DNA of 64,000 nt from Paenibacillus solanacearum (GCF_910593845.1 NZ_CAJVAS010000033.1:1-64000); one strand, 5' to 3'. Counted from the first letter of the stretch, positions 16,540 through 25,595 are shown. Notes: generated by a model from the letters alone, not told the origin. Numbers and translations: made by a program.

Positions 16540-18420
16540 TTACACCATGATTTTGCAAATGTCGTTCGTAAATTCAACCGGATCCTGGATCGGCAGTCCT
16601 TCGATCAGCAGCGCTTGGCTGTACAGCAGATTCGTATACAGGTTCAGCTTCTCCTTATCGCTGTCGAAAGCGTGCTTGAGCGATTGATACACCGCATGGT
16701 TCGTGTTGATTTCGAGCACCTTGTCCGCCTTGACGTTCGGATTGTTCGGCATCGCATTGAGCACTTTTTCCATCTCGATCGTCACTTCGCCTTCGGTGGA
16801 CAAGCAGACCGGATGCGTCTTGAGCCGCTTCGAAGCTTTGACGCTCGTCACTTTGCCGGACAGCAGCTCTTTCATATAATCAAACAATTCCTTGTTCTCG
16901 TTGCTGCTTGCTTCGCTTTCCTTCTGCGAATCGTCCGCTTCGATGCCGAGATCTCCGCTCGATACGGACCGGAATTCTTTGTCCTTGTACTTCATGAGCA
17001 TCTTAATCGCGAACTCGTCGATGTCGTCGGTAAAGTACAAAATTTCGTAGCCTTTGTCTGCGACAAGCTCCGTCTGCGGCAGCTTCTCGATGCGCTCGTT
17101 CGATTCCCCGGTGGCATAGTAAATGTACTTCTGCTCTTCCGGCATTCTCGACACGTACTCATCGAGCGTCACCTGCTTCTTCTCTTTGGAAGAATAGAAC
17201 ATGATGAGGTCTTGAAGCACTTCTTTATGCGTGCCGTAATCGCTGTACACGCCGAACTTCAACTGCCGGCCGAACGACGTGTAGAACGTGTCGTACTTGT
17301 CCCGCTCGTCCTTCAGCATCCCGAGCAGTTGGCTCTTGATTTTGCTCTCGATGTTTTTGGCGATCAGCTTGAGCTGGCGGTCATGCTGCAGCATTTCTCG
17401 GGAAATATTGAGCGACAAGCTCTCCGAGTCGACCATCCCCTTGACGAAGCTGAAGTAGTCGGGAAGCAGATCCGCGCATTTGTTCATAATCAGGACGCCG
17501 TTCGCGTACAGCTCCAGCCCTTTCTCGAATTCCTTCGAATAATAATCGAACGGAATATTCTCGGGGATGAACAGGATCGCCTGGTAGACGACCGCACCGT
17601 CCGCGCTAATATGAATATGCTTGAGCGGCTTATCGAAGCCGTAATGCTTCTCTGCGTAAAACTTCTCGTAATCTTCCGCCGTCAGCTCGCTTTTGTTTTT
17701 GCGCCAGATCGGAACCATGCTGTTGATGAGCTGTTCCTCGGTGTAGTCTTCGAATTCGCTGTCGCTGCCTTCCTTCGGCCTGCGGCCCGTTACGTCCATC
17801 TTGATCGGGTAACGGATGAAATCGGAATATTTCTTGATGATCGATCTCAGGCGGTACTCTTCCAAGTACTCGTCGTAGCTCTCGTCTTCCGTATTCTCTT
17901 TAATTTTCAAAAAGACGTCAGTGCCGACTTCGTCCTTCTCGCACGGTTCGATCGTATAGCCCTCCGCGCCGGTCGATTCCCACTTGTACGCGGTGTCGGA
18001 GCCGAGCGCCTTGCTGATGACCGTCACGACATCGGCGACCATGAACGCGGAATAGAAGCCTACGCCGAACTGGCCGATAATGTTATGTCCTTCCTGTGCC
18101 GCATTCTCCGATTTGAAGGCGAGCGACCCGCTCTTGGCGATGACGCCGAGATGATTCTCCAGCTCTTCGCTCGTCATCCCGATCCCGGTATCGCTGATCG
18201 TCAGCACGCGGTTTTGCTTGTCCGGAACGATTTTAATAAAATAGTTGTCTTTATCGAACACCAAATTTTTATCCGTCAACGCTCTGTAATAAATCTTATC
18301 GATCGCATCGCTGGCATTGGAAATCAATTCGCGTAAAAAGATTTCTTTTTGCGTATAGATCGAATTGATCATCATTTCCAACAAACGCTTGGATTCTGCC
18401 TGAAACTGCTTTTTCTCCAT
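16540..18420 (-). CDS. htpG: Molecular chaperone HtpG (bacterial Hsp90)
   Basis: The 626-residue protein is a full-length Hsp90: the N-terminal GHKL ATPase has IYTQKEIFLRELISNASDA, DTGIGM and GQFGVGFYSAFMVAD; the middle domain includes NISREMLQ; the C-terminal dimerisation region lacks the eukaryotic MEEVD tail. It refolds client proteins in the cytoplasm. The ATG at 18420 follows GGGGAGA by six bases; an in-frame extension to 18516 would run into the operator and is rejected. The gene has a near-perfect sigma-A promoter and a CIRCE operator, implying control by HrcA. Confidence 0.98.
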   Translation of the reverse strand: MEKKQFQAESKRLLEMMINSIYTQKEIFLRELISNASDAIDKIYYRALTDKNLVFDKDNYFIKIVPDKQNRVLTISDTGIGMTSEELENHLGVIAKSGSLAFKSENAAQEGHNIIGQFGVGFYSAFMVADVVTVISKALGSDTAYKWESTGAEGYTIEPCEKDEVGTDVFLKIKENTEDESYDEYLEEYRLRSIIKKYSDFIRYPIKMDVTGRRPKEGSDSEFEDYTEEQLINSMVPIWRKNKSELTAEDYEKFYAEKHYGFDKPLKHIHISADGAVVYQAILFIPENIPFDYYSKEFEKGLELYANGVLIMNKCADLLPDYFSFVKGMVDSESLSLNISREMLQHDRQLKLIAKNIESKIKSQLLGMLKDERDKYDTFYTSFGRQLKFGVYSDYGTHKEVLQDLIMFYSSKEKKQVTLDEYVSRMPEEQKYIYYATGESNERIEKLPQTELVADKGYEILYFTDDIDEFAIKMLMKYKDKEFRSVSSGDLGIEADDSQKESEASSNENKELFDYMKELLSGKVTSVKASKRLKTHPVCLSTEGEVTIEMEKVLNAMPNNPNVKADKVLEINTNHAVYQSLKHAFDSDKEKLNLYTNLLYSQALLIEGLPIQDPVEFTNDICKIMV

Positions 18421-18503
18421 AGAAATCTCCCCTCTCAGCTTGGTAACCGCTCCATCGGCTGCCGCCGATTTCCGCAGTCGACAATGATGGCTTCGATATA
18501 TTA

Positions 18504-18530
18504 TTAGCACTCTCACTTCATGAGTGCCAC
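18504..18530 (-). promoter_or_regulatory. CIRCE operator (HrcA binding site) of htpG
   Basis: TTAGCACTC, nine bases, GAGTGCCAC: the first arm is a perfect CIRCE half-site and the second matches seven of nine positions of GAGTGCTAA. It sits just downstream of the htpG -10, at the expected transcription start. Confidence 0.85.
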
Positions 18531-18539
18531 TCCTTTCCT

Positions 18540-18568
18540 TTTATATCATTCCTCTTTTTTAATGTCAA
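18540..18568 (-). promoter_or_regulatory. Sigma-A promoter of htpG
   Basis: On the minus strand TTGACA (18568-18563), a 17-base spacer and TATAAA (18545-18540). Transcription would start about 18532, at the edge of the CIRCE element. Confidence 0.85.
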
Positions 18569-18810
18569 TACGCGATCCTGATGGATCGGACCCAACCTGC
18601 CGATGACGCCGCCAATCGTGTTCGAACCGGGCAGCAAAGCTGTGCTGGCAACGGAAATCCAGAAGCTTATCCAGGCAAGAATTATATTATTTTTGGACAA
18701 ATGTTGCAAAGTTGAACATTTGTGTGCATAATATGGTTTATCAAATGTTCGAAACAATTCGAATTGGATTGTTAAAATGATCGATTATGATTTAATTTAT
18801 TCGATAATTT

Positions 18811-18939
18811 TCATTTCGGAACTTGCGCTTTCGTGCGCATGAACAGAAGGTTTCTCACTACGTCACGATTGAATACGCTTTCATATTTCGGCATCATGGA
18901 TAGCTCCGCTAACGCATTGCCGCCATAAATCTCTACCAT
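18811..18939 (-). other. Possible small ORF or gene remnant, 42 codons
   Basis: A minus-strand frame from ATG at 18939 to TGA at 18811 encodes protein-like sequence beginning MVEIYGGNALAELSMMPKYE and ending LFMRTKAQVPK. Composition looks coding, but no ribosome binding site precedes the ATG and the frame upstream lacks a start. It is probably the C-terminal remnant of a lost gene; I do not recognise the family. The surrounding gap (18569-19072) shows no other gene. Confidence 0.35.
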
Positions 18940-19072
18940 CCGTAGATGGATTGGGATTTTTCATTTATAGAGTATGGCAGGACCGCAGCAAAGCGAGGTG
19001 ATCACCGCTCGACAGGCATGTTCCCGCACGCCGGGAATCATTACGCGAAAATATCGATGGAGGTGCTATCGC

Positions 19073-20167
19073 TTGATTTCTTTGCCTTCGCCCAACAAAC
19101 AACGTAACCTTACGTGGCTGCGGCGGCGCTTGCTTGTCAAAATCGGCGCAGTCGCGCTGACCGCCGCCCTGCTCGTCCCGACCCTGCCGCCCGACAGGCA
19201 GGCATCCGCGCTCGGAAGCTTGCCGACGTCGAAAGTGTTCGATTTGAGCGACAGCTCGGACATGCTGATCCGCGAGAAGCCGCTGCACCGAAGCACCGTG
19301 CTGCAATCGCTGGCCTTCGATAACGTGAATCAGCACATTTATACGGCGCAGCTCATCGGCGGCGGCCTGCAGCTGCCTGGCGAATCGTCGGCCGCTCCGG
19401 CGGCGACCCGAAGCTCCAACGGGGATTTATGCATTACGAAGCTTGATTTTGCCGGCAATATCATTAGCTACATGTTCGTGAAAGGCGCAGGACACGGCGT
19501 ATCCATCGGCGTCGAGCCCGGGATCGGACAGAACGGACAGCCGGTTGCCTACCTGTGGACGGAGATCGACTCCTTCGACGAAGGATCCGGCGGACGCGGG
19601 TCGAGAGTCGCCCGGTTTCCATTCACGGACGGCGCCGTTGTGACGCCGAATACGCCGTGGCTGGAGAAGCACACGATCGTGCCGGGCTCATTCAACACGA
19701 CCGTAAGCATCGACATGGCGCACGGCAATCTGGTGATGCGGTACCGTCTCAATGGGGAATACCGGTTCGGCGTGTACAACCTGGAGCAGGTAAAGCAGCG
19801 CAATTACGTATCGCTGGCAGATATTGCGCAGCCGCTGGTCGACACGTCGTTCCAAGGCTATACGTCCTACGGCAGCTATGTGTATATGCTCGAAGGCACG
19901 GCCTACGGGAAGTCGGGGTCCGTGTCACCGGATGGCAATACGTACATTACCGCCGTCAACCTGAACACCGGGGCGGTCGTCGACAAGCAGCGGACGAGAG
20001 CCGGCTACTCGCTGCTGTTCAGAGAACCGGAAGGCATGGGAATCCAAATACCGGATATGAACAATCCGGGCGCCGCACGGCTCGCATTCGGCTTTGCATC
20101 CTACATTTCCTCCACGAATACCGGCAAGCAGACCAGCATTTATTACAAAGACGTTCTCAAACCGTAA
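19073..20167 (+). CDS. TagC/DinC-like secreted protein
   Basis: The 364-residue protein resembles TagC (DinC) of Bacillus: KVFDLSDSSDMLI, STVLQSLAFDNVNQHIYTAQ, GDLCITKLDF and YMFVKGAGHGVSIGVE are family landmarks, and the fold is expected to be a beta-propeller also found in some phage receptor-binding proteins. It has a signal peptide with an RRR-LL start, a hydrophobic core and cleavage after ASA (about residue 46), so it is exported. The TTG at 19073 is chosen because GGAGGTG lies seven bases upstream; the longer frame from 18974 has no such site. Despite the tag name, teichoic acid genes are absent here. Confidence 0.82.
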   Translation: MISLPSPNKQRNLTWLRRRLLVKIGAVALTAALLVPTLPPDRQASALGSLPTSKVFDLSDSSDMLIREKPLHRSTVLQSLAFDNVNQHIYTAQLIGGGLQLPGESSAAPAATRSSNGDLCITKLDFAGNIISYMFVKGAGHGVSIGVEPGIGQNGQPVAYLWTEIDSFDEGSGGRGSRVARFPFTDGAVVTPNTPWLEKHTIVPGSFNTTVSIDMAHGNLVMRYRLNGEYRFGVYNLEQVKQRNYVSLADIAQPLVDTSFQGYTSYGSYVYMLEGTAYGKSGSVSPDGNTYITAVNLNTGAVVDKQRTRAGYSLLFREPEGMGIQIPDMNNPGAARLAFGFASYISSTNTGKQTSIYYKDVLKP

Positions 20168-20209
20168 TTGAATTTTTGAATTCTAAAACTTCATTTTCCT
20201 CTGGGTTCG

Positions 20210-20291
20210 GAGACCATGAGATTACCCAAGAGACAAGGAGTCGTGCAGACGATAAATCCGATGTCTTTTTGCGTTCTTATGGTCTCTTTTT
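20210..20291 (+). ncRNA. Structured RNA leader or large terminator before the ABC operon
   Basis: GAGACCATGAGA (20210-20221) pairs over its whole length with TCTTATGGTCTC (20275-20286), counting one G-U pair, and is followed directly by five T. The 53-base interior contains a further AGAC/GTCT hairpin (20247-20250 with 20263-20266). This looks like a terminator enclosing a folded domain, either the end of the tagC-like gene or a cis-regulatory leader for the ABC genes starting at 20340. It matches no riboswitch class I know. Confidence 0.4.
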
Positions 20292-20339
20292 ACGCACGGC
20301 CTTCACTTTTGAAAACAACGAAAGGGGTTATTACAAATC

Positions 20340-21656
20340 ATGACACACTTGAACAAATGGATGACACTCGTCTCGATCACCGCCATGGCGGCCGTCGCGG
20401 TCAGCGGCTGCTCCCGGGGGACTGATTCCGGTCCGGCGGCGGAAGCGCCGGCAGTCGAAGATACGACGCCGATTACGATTCAATACTGGCACTCCCACGC
20501 CGACAAACAGATGCCTATCGTCAATGCCACCATCGACGAATTCAAGAAAAAATATCCTTACATCACGGTGGAACAAGTGTACCAGGGCGGATATGCGGAC
20601 CTGCATAAAAAACTGCTGGCCGCCGTCGCAGCGGGCAGCGTCCCGGCTGTAACGAACGTCGAGGTAGCCTCCCTTCCGAACTTCGCGGACGGCGGCGTAT
20701 TCGCCGACCTCATGCCTTACATCAAGCGCGATCAGGTCGATCTGAACGACTTCTCCAAAGGCATGCTCCAGGCATACGCCTATAACGGCAAGCAGTATGG
20801 CTTTCCGCTGATCGTCAGCACAAGCGTGTTCATGTACAACAAGACGCTGCTCGACAAGCTCGGCGTCAAGCCACCGCAAACCTGGGCCGAGATCGAGGAT
20901 TTCAACAAAAAAGTGACGGTGAAGGAAGGCGGCAAAACGACCCGCTATGCGTTCTCCGTGCCCGGCTGGGATCCGTGGTATTACGATCCGTGGATCAGCA
21001 ACGGCGGCGGCGCGATCTTGACCGCAGACAAGAAGAAGGTCGGCTTCGACAAGCCGGAAAGCTGGAGGTGGCTGGAGAACTTCCGCAAATGGACCCAGGA
21101 AGGCTCCGTCCAGATGGGGTACGGTCCCGGCGCTTCCGATAACATGCGCCAAATGTTTCTCGACGAGAAGGTCGCCATGGTGCAGCATTCGTCCGCGACG
21201 CTCAAGGCGACTTACCTGGATAACGCAAAATTCGAAGTCGGCGTCTCGTTCATTCCCGGCGACAAGGAACGCAAATCCCATATCGGCGGAGCAGGCATCG
21301 TCATGATGGAGAAAGCTTCGGCGAAGCAGAAGGAGGCTGCGTGGAAGTTCATCAAATTCGTAACCGATAAGGAAAACAACGTCAAATGGGCGGAAGGCAC
21401 CGGCTACTTGCCGACGCGCAAGTCGGTCGTGGGCACGGAGGCAGGCAAGAAGTACTTCGAGAAACTGCCTCAATACAAAACGGTATTCGACAACTTCGAT
21501 AACGTGGTCGGCCGGCCGCAGCATCCGGCTTATCCGGAGCTGAGCAAGAAATACACGGAAGTGGTCGGCAAAATGATTTTGGAAAACGCCGATCCGCTTC
21601 CGCTGCTGAAAGGCGCCGTGAAGGAAATGAACGATATTTTGGGCAGTTACCAGTAA
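20340..21656 (+). CDS. Sugar ABC transporter substrate-binding lipoprotein
   Basis: The 438-residue protein starts with a lipoprotein signal ending in the lipobox VSGC (C24) and continues as a family-1 extracellular solute-binding protein: IQYWHSHADKQMP, FKKKYPYITVE, AVAAGSVPAVTNVE, YNGKQYGFPLIVSTSVFMYNK and IGGAGIVMMEKAS-like segments. It should capture an oligosaccharide or sugar outside the cell and deliver it to the two permeases encoded downstream. AAAGGGG precedes the ATG. A structured element lies between this gene and the tagC-like gene, and a small hairpin separates it from the permeases. Confidence 0.92.
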   Translation: MTHLNKWMTLVSITAMAAVAVSGCSRGTDSGPAAEAPAVEDTTPITIQYWHSHADKQMPIVNATIDEFKKKYPYITVEQVYQGGYADLHKKLLAAVAAGSVPAVTNVEVASLPNFADGGVFADLMPYIKRDQVDLNDFSKGMLQAYAYNGKQYGFPLIVSTSVFMYNKTLLDKLGVKPPQTWAEIEDFNKKVTVKEGGKTTRYAFSVPGWDPWYYDPWISNGGGAILTADKKKVGFDKPESWRWLENFRKWTQEGSVQMGYGPGASDNMRQMFLDEKVAMVQHSSATLKATYLDNAKFEVGVSFIPGDKERKSHIGGAGIVMMEKASAKQKEAAWKFIKFVTDKENNVKWAEGTGYLPTRKSVVGTEAGKKYFEKLPQYKTVFDNFDNVVGRPQHPAYPELSKKYTEVVGKMILENADPLPLLKGAVKEMNDILGSYQ

Positions 21657-21707
21657 GAGACGGCTCGCCGAGCGGAGCGTTAGGGTTAGCCGCCTGAATG
21701 CTGACGT

Positions 21708-21725
21708 GTAGAGCTTTTACTCTAC
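21708..21725 (+). terminator. Short intercistronic hairpin
   Basis: GTAGAG-CTTTTA-CTCTAC followed by TTTAACTTTT. A weak hairpin of this kind after the binding-protein gene commonly lowers permease expression or protects the upstream mRNA; it may be a leaky terminator. Confidence 0.5.
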
Positions 21726-21758
21726 TTTAACTTTTACTTATGGAGGAGGAACACCGCA

Positions 21759-22706
21759 ATGAAGGCGATCGACGACCGGCAGATCCGCCTGCAGCCGCAT
21801 TCTGCCGACTTGTTACGAAAGCGGGCCCGGTTTCGCCGGATGGAAGGGTTCAAAGATTTTGCTTTTGCCGTACCCGCACTGCTCTGCTTGCTGATCTTCG
21901 TATACTATCCGCTGCTGAATTCGCTTTACTTGAGCTTTACGAACTGGAATATGACCAGGCCGACGAAGAAATTTGTCGGCTTCGACAACTATGCGTATTT
22001 GCTGACCAGCGACACGTTCTACAAGGTGCTGAAGATTACGTTAACGTATACGGTGCTGGACGTAGCGCTCACGCTGTCGATCGGGCTGCTCCTCGCACTG
22101 CTGTTCAATCATACGTCGAAGCTGTTCGGCTTCATGCGCTCGATTATTTTCATGCCGCACTATATTTCCATGGTTATTGTGTCCATGGTCTTCTTGTGGA
22201 TTTTCAACGGGCAGTACGGCGTCTTGAACAAAATGCTGGAGAAGTTCGGCTTCGAGCCGGTCCTTTGGCTGACGAACCCGAATACGGCGTTATGGGTGCT
22301 GATCGTCGTGTCCGTCTGGAAAGGCGTCGGCTTCACGATGATCATCTTCATCGCCGGGCTGCGAGGCGTGCCGCTCGAATATTACGAATCGTCCGCGATC
22401 GACGGGGCGACCAGATGGCATCAGTTTTGGAGCATTACGTTCCCGCTGCTGTCGCCGACGACGCTGTTCCTGTTCATCACCAACTTCATTTCGTCGATGC
22501 AGGTGTTCCAGTCCGTGGACATTATGACCAACGGCGGCCCGCTGGAAGCGACCAAAGCGATGGTGTACTGGATTTACGAGATGGCGTTCGGCGAATTCCG
22601 CACGGGCCGGGCATCGGCGCTCGTCATTATGTTCTTTATTATTATCGTGCTTCTGACCGTCGTGCAAATGATCGTATCCAGAAAAAAAGTCCATTACGAA
22701 GGGTAG
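21759..22706 (+). CDS. Sugar ABC transporter permease (MalF/UgpA type)
   Basis: The 315-residue protein has six membrane segments with the conserved permease block YYESSAIDGATRWHQFW (the EAA loop that contacts the ATPase) in the second half, followed by ISSMQVFQSVDIMTNGGPLE. It should form the transmembrane channel with the MalG-type partner starting 11 bases after its stop. GGAGGAGG precedes the ATG at 21759. No ATPase gene is nearby; sugar importers of this group in Bacillota usually share one MsmX-like ATPase. Its C-terminus RKKVHYEG is nearly repeated in the pseudogene at 2499-2796. Confidence 0.93.
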   Translation: MKAIDDRQIRLQPHSADLLRKRARFRRMEGFKDFAFAVPALLCLLIFVYYPLLNSLYLSFTNWNMTRPTKKFVGFDNYAYLLTSDTFYKVLKITLTYTVLDVALTLSIGLLLALLFNHTSKLFGFMRSIIFMPHYISMVIVSMVFLWIFNGQYGVLNKMLEKFGFEPVLWLTNPNTALWVLIVVSVWKGVGFTMIIFIAGLRGVPLEYYESSAIDGATRWHQFWSITFPLLSPTTLFLFITNFISSMQVFQSVDIMTNGGPLEATKAMVYWIYEMAFGEFRTGRASALVIMFFIIIVLLTVVQMIVSRKKVHYEG

Positions 22707-22716
22707 GCTGACCGCT

Positions 22717-23547
22717 ATGAAACATCCGCTGCTCGTCTCTACCCGGACCGCCGCCGCTCTGGCCATTGCGGCCATCATGTTTTTTCCCGTCTACTGGATG
22801 CTGATTACCGCGCTGAAAAGCCCGGAGGAGCTCCGGCTGGCCGTGCCCACATTTTGGCCGGAGAGGTTCATGTGGAGCAACTTTCTGAACGTGTTTGAGA
22901 CGATTCCGTTCGCCCGCTTTTCCTTGAACACGATCATCCAGACCGCAGGCATCGTCGTCCTGCAGATCAACATTGCATTGATGGCCGCCTTTGCGTTCGC
23001 CAAAGGCACGTTCGCCGGCAGGGACAAGCTGTTTCTCCTTGTTCTGGCGGCGCTCATCGTGCCGGATCAAGTCGTGTTCGTCCCGATCTACGTGCTGCTG
23101 TCCAAGATCGGCTGGATCGATACGTATTTTGCGCTCATTATTCCGCATGCCGCATCGGCTTATGGCATCTTCCTGCTTCGCCAAACGTTCCGTTCAATGA
23201 ATAACGACGTCATCGAAGCGGCGAAAATGGACGGCGCCAACCGGCTGCGCATTTTGTACAGCATCTTGACTCCGATGGCGCTGCCGACCGTCGCGACCAT
23301 GCTCGTCATCAGCTTTATCGGCAGCTGGAATTCGTACTTCTGGCCGCTCGTCATGACCAATTCGGATAAAATGCGCGTGCTGACGGTCGGCCTTGCCAAG
23401 ATGCGGGATTCCATCGCAGGCAACGAGGCGCTGTCGTTCCATCTGCTGATGGCGGCAAGCGTCACGGTCATCCTGCCGATCGTCGTCGTGTTTATTTTTG
23501 CTCAAAGGCATATTATTACGGCGATGTCCAATTCAACGTTCAAATAA
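22717..23547 (+). CDS. Sugar ABC transporter permease (MalG/UgpE type)
   Basis: The 276-residue protein is the partner permease, with six membrane segments and the EAA loop VIEAAKMDGANRLRILYSIL near residues 165-184, and the typical end ITAMSNSTFK. It completes a binding protein-permease-permease cassette whose sugar is unknown; no glycosidase lies alongside. The start ATG at 22717 follows the upstream stop closely, indicating a single transcript. After it, a possible terminator at 23672-23705 ends the unit. Two decayed relatives of this gene exist in the window. Confidence 0.93.
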   Translation: MKHPLLVSTRTAAALAIAAIMFFPVYWMLITALKSPEELRLAVPTFWPERFMWSNFLNVFETIPFARFSLNTIIQTAGIVVLQINIALMAAFAFAKGTFAGRDKLFLLVLAALIVPDQVVFVPIYVLLSKIGWIDTYFALIIPHAASAYGIFLLRQTFRSMNNDVIEAAKMDGANRLRILYSILTPMALPTVATMLVISFIGSWNSYFWPLVMTNSDKMRVLTVGLAKMRDSIAGNEALSFHLLMAASVTVILPIVVVFIFAQRHIITAMSNSTFK

Positions 23548-23671
23548 TATGCTCTGTATTCACGCACAGGTTATCCGGCAGTAGAGCGCGGAGACCCGAG
23601 CGGCAAGGTGCGGCTGCACGCGCATGCTCCGCCGCAGCCGCATCGTTCCGTGCGTGCGCATCTTCATTCGA

Positions 23672-23705
23672 AAGAAACGCATCTCCTGCGGGGGATGCGT
23701 TTCTT
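23672..23705. terminator. Bidirectional Rho-independent terminator
   Basis: AAGAAACGCATC (23672-23683) pairs perfectly with GATGCGTTTCTT (23694-23705). It separates the ABC operon from the convergent DUF5519 gene. Confidence 0.85.
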
Positions 23706-23733
23706 ATTTACTTCCTAGCGGACGGCTGTGCGC

Positions 23734-24078
23734 TTACGGCTCCGCCGGACCGGCGGTCGGCCGGGTGCTGCCGCTATGCATCCGCTCGTACTGCAAGCGG
23801 AACAGCGCGACGGCGTCCGCCGCATCGTCCGCACCGCGAATATAGAACGTAACCCAGCCGGAATCAGGGAATCGATGGTGCGGGTGCGCCCGACCGCTTG
23901 CCACCAGCTCATCCCGCACGGCCCGCGGAAATGGAAAGTCCGCTACGCGGTCTCCGTGCAAATGCCCGAGCTCCCTCCCGCGGTATTGAAACTCGATCCC
24001 GCCGAAGCGGTGCGGACAGACGGTTACGCCCTCCCAAGCGAGAAGCTCCGCTTGAAGCTGTTCAATGAGGGTTCCCAT
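23734..24078 (-). CDS. DUF5519 (luciferase-domain) protein
   Basis: The 114-residue protein matches the small DUF5519 or 'luciferase domain' family: WEGVTVCPHRFGGIEFQYRG, ELGHLHGDRVADFPFPRAVRDEL and HHRFPDSGWVTFYIRG are its conserved blocks. Despite the name there is no evidence for light emission; the biochemical role is unknown. It lacks membrane segments and is cytoplasmic. It is on the same strand as, and just downstream of, the DHA2 regulator-exporter block but is separated from the exporter on the other side by only 60 bases, so it lies upstream of nothing on its strand within the ABC region. Confidence 0.82.
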   Translation of the reverse strand: MGTLIEQLQAELLAWEGVTVCPHRFGGIEFQYRGRELGHLHGDRVADFPFPRAVRDELVASGRAHPHHRFPDSGWVTFYIRGADDAADAVALFRLQYERMHSGSTRPTAGPAEP

Positions 24079-24138
24079 GGTTAATGACGCTCCTTCCCTT
24101 ATGTGGTATGGTTTGGTATGGTTTGGAACAGCTTGCCG

Positions 24139-25539
24139 TTAGCTGCCGACTTGCACGCCGGTCTTCTTCCTCGGGACGAATCGGGCATAATATATTAGCC
24201 ATATGACTACATGCAGGGCGGCCAGCACCATATAAATATTGCTGAACACCGCGCTGCCGGCATTGGCGCTGACCGGATTCCATATGGCGGCGCCCGGCAG
24301 ATCGACCAGCTTGCCGTACACGCCGGTGGCGATGCCTTGCGTCATGAAATTCAGCATCGAGAAGATGCCCATGCCTACGCCTACTTGCTCTTTCGGCATC
24401 GTTCTTGAGATGGAGTTGGACATCGCGATGAGCATGAACGATTGCCCGACATTGCCGAAGATCAGGAAGGCGGCAATGAGCAGCGGGGACACGGCGGTAA
24501 ACGACGAGAGCAGCGCGAAGCAAGCCAGCAGCAAACCCGAAGCGATACAAAACAAATATGCATTCCCTTTCGCATCCGCGAGCTTGCCGCCCCTGCGCCC
24601 CAGCACTGCGGAAGCGGCGGCCGCCGGCACCATGGCGAAGCCGATCCAATACGACGGGAGTTCGAAGACGCGGGACAGCAGCAGCGGGCTGAGAAAATAG
24701 AGCGAAATGCCGATGCCGTTAATGAGCACGGCGAGCATGATGCCCAGCCGATAGCTTCGATTGGCGAACAGACCCGGCGGCACGAACGGTACGGCAGCAG
24801 AGCGAATGCGTGCGATGAACAGCGCACCGAAGATCGCGCTGCCGGCGATGCACAGCCACGCACCATTTGTCACGCCGAGTAAAAGCAGCGCGACGGACGC
24901 AGCCAGCAGCCCGCCGCCAAGCCAGTCGAAGGGCCCGGCTGTCCCCTGCTCGTCGCCCAAATATTTGCGGTAATACGGAAGGGTCAACAGGAGGAGCAGC
25001 GGTACGCAGAACAACCAGCGCCAATGGGCTATGCTGACGATGACCGAAGCCACGACCGGACCGAGCGCGCTGCCGAGCGCAAGTCCGACGGCGGTCATGC
25101 CCAGTGCGGAGCCTCTCCGCTCCGGAGCGATGTAGCGGACCGGAATAAGGACGGCTGTCGCCGGGATGGCGGACGCTCCGGCGGATTGGATGCACCGGCC
25201 GACTAGCGCCATCCAGAACGACTGCGAAGCCAAGCCGATCAGGGAGCCGGCGGCAAACAGCAGCAGCCCGGCAGTCAATAGATGCTTCAGCTTGAATTTG
25301 TCGGCCAATTTGCCGTACGTCACCGTACCGATGGCGTAGATAAGCGTGTACGCCGAAGTAAGCCAGCTGACCTGCGCGATCGAAAGGCCGAACTGCTCGC
25401 TGATGTCGGGCAGCACAAAATTGAACATTAAAGCGCTCATCGACGACACCATCAGCGTGAACATCAGAACGCGGAGCAATCGGTCTCCCGGCTGCGCCTG
25501 CGTTTGAATCGGCGCCTGCGTCTGCAATGGTTTTTCCAT
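24139..25539 (-). CDS. MFS multidrug exporter, DHA2 family
   Basis: The 466-residue protein has about 14 membrane segments and the DHA2 landmarks: LPDISEQFGLSIAQVSWLTSAYTL near the start, the motif A loop GKLADKFKLKHLL, and motif C in helix 5 (ALGMTAVGLALGSALGPVVAS). These proton-driven exporters remove drugs or metabolites. It lies directly downstream of a TetR-family gene on the same strand, and an inverted repeat before it may be the regulator's site. The ATG at 25539 is followed by a hydrophilic Gln/Pro-rich tail of about 20 residues. Confidence 0.92.
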   Translation of the reverse strand: MEKPLQTQAPIQTQAQPGDRLLRVLMFTLMVSSMSALMFNFVLPDISEQFGLSIAQVSWLTSAYTLIYAIGTVTYGKLADKFKLKHLLTAGLLLFAAGSLIGLASQSFWMALVGRCIQSAGASAIPATAVLIPVRYIAPERRGSALGMTAVGLALGSALGPVVASVIVSIAHWRWLFCVPLLLLLTLPYYRKYLGDEQGTAGPFDWLGGGLLAASVALLLLGVTNGAWLCIAGSAIFGALFIARIRSAAVPFVPPGLFANRSYRLGIMLAVLINGIGISLYFLSPLLLSRVFELPSYWIGFAMVPAAAASAVLGRRGGKLADAKGNAYLFCIASGLLLACFALLSSFTAVSPLLIAAFLIFGNVGQSFMLIAMSNSISRTMPKEQVGVGMGIFSMLNFMTQGIATGVYGKLVDLPGAAIWNPVSANAGSAVFSNIYMVLAALHVVIWLIYYARFVPRKKTGVQVGS

Positions 25540-25595
25540 AGATCATTACCCCTCTCGTTAATCATGCATTCATAGGATGCACTCACAAAAATGTA

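Noticed and set aside
16615..18336. 573-codon open frame on the plus strand
   Set aside because: It is the mirror frame of htpG; its composition follows from htpG codon usage and it has no start signal.
18518..18757. 79-codon minus-strand frame upstream of htpG
   Set aside because: It overlaps the htpG promoter and CIRCE element, and has no ribosome binding site; sequence is not family-like.
18860..18880. cre-like sequence TGAAAGCGTATTCA
   Set aside because: One consensus position is wrong and it lies inside the coding-like remnant, not at a promoter.
20331..21524. 397-codon frame on the minus strand
   Set aside because: Antisense shadow of the substrate-binding-protein gene, rich in Arg/Val/His and without motifs.
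24103..24124. Short tandem repeat TGGTATGGTT twice
   Set aside because: Only two units in a T/G-rich gap; no sign of a functional array.
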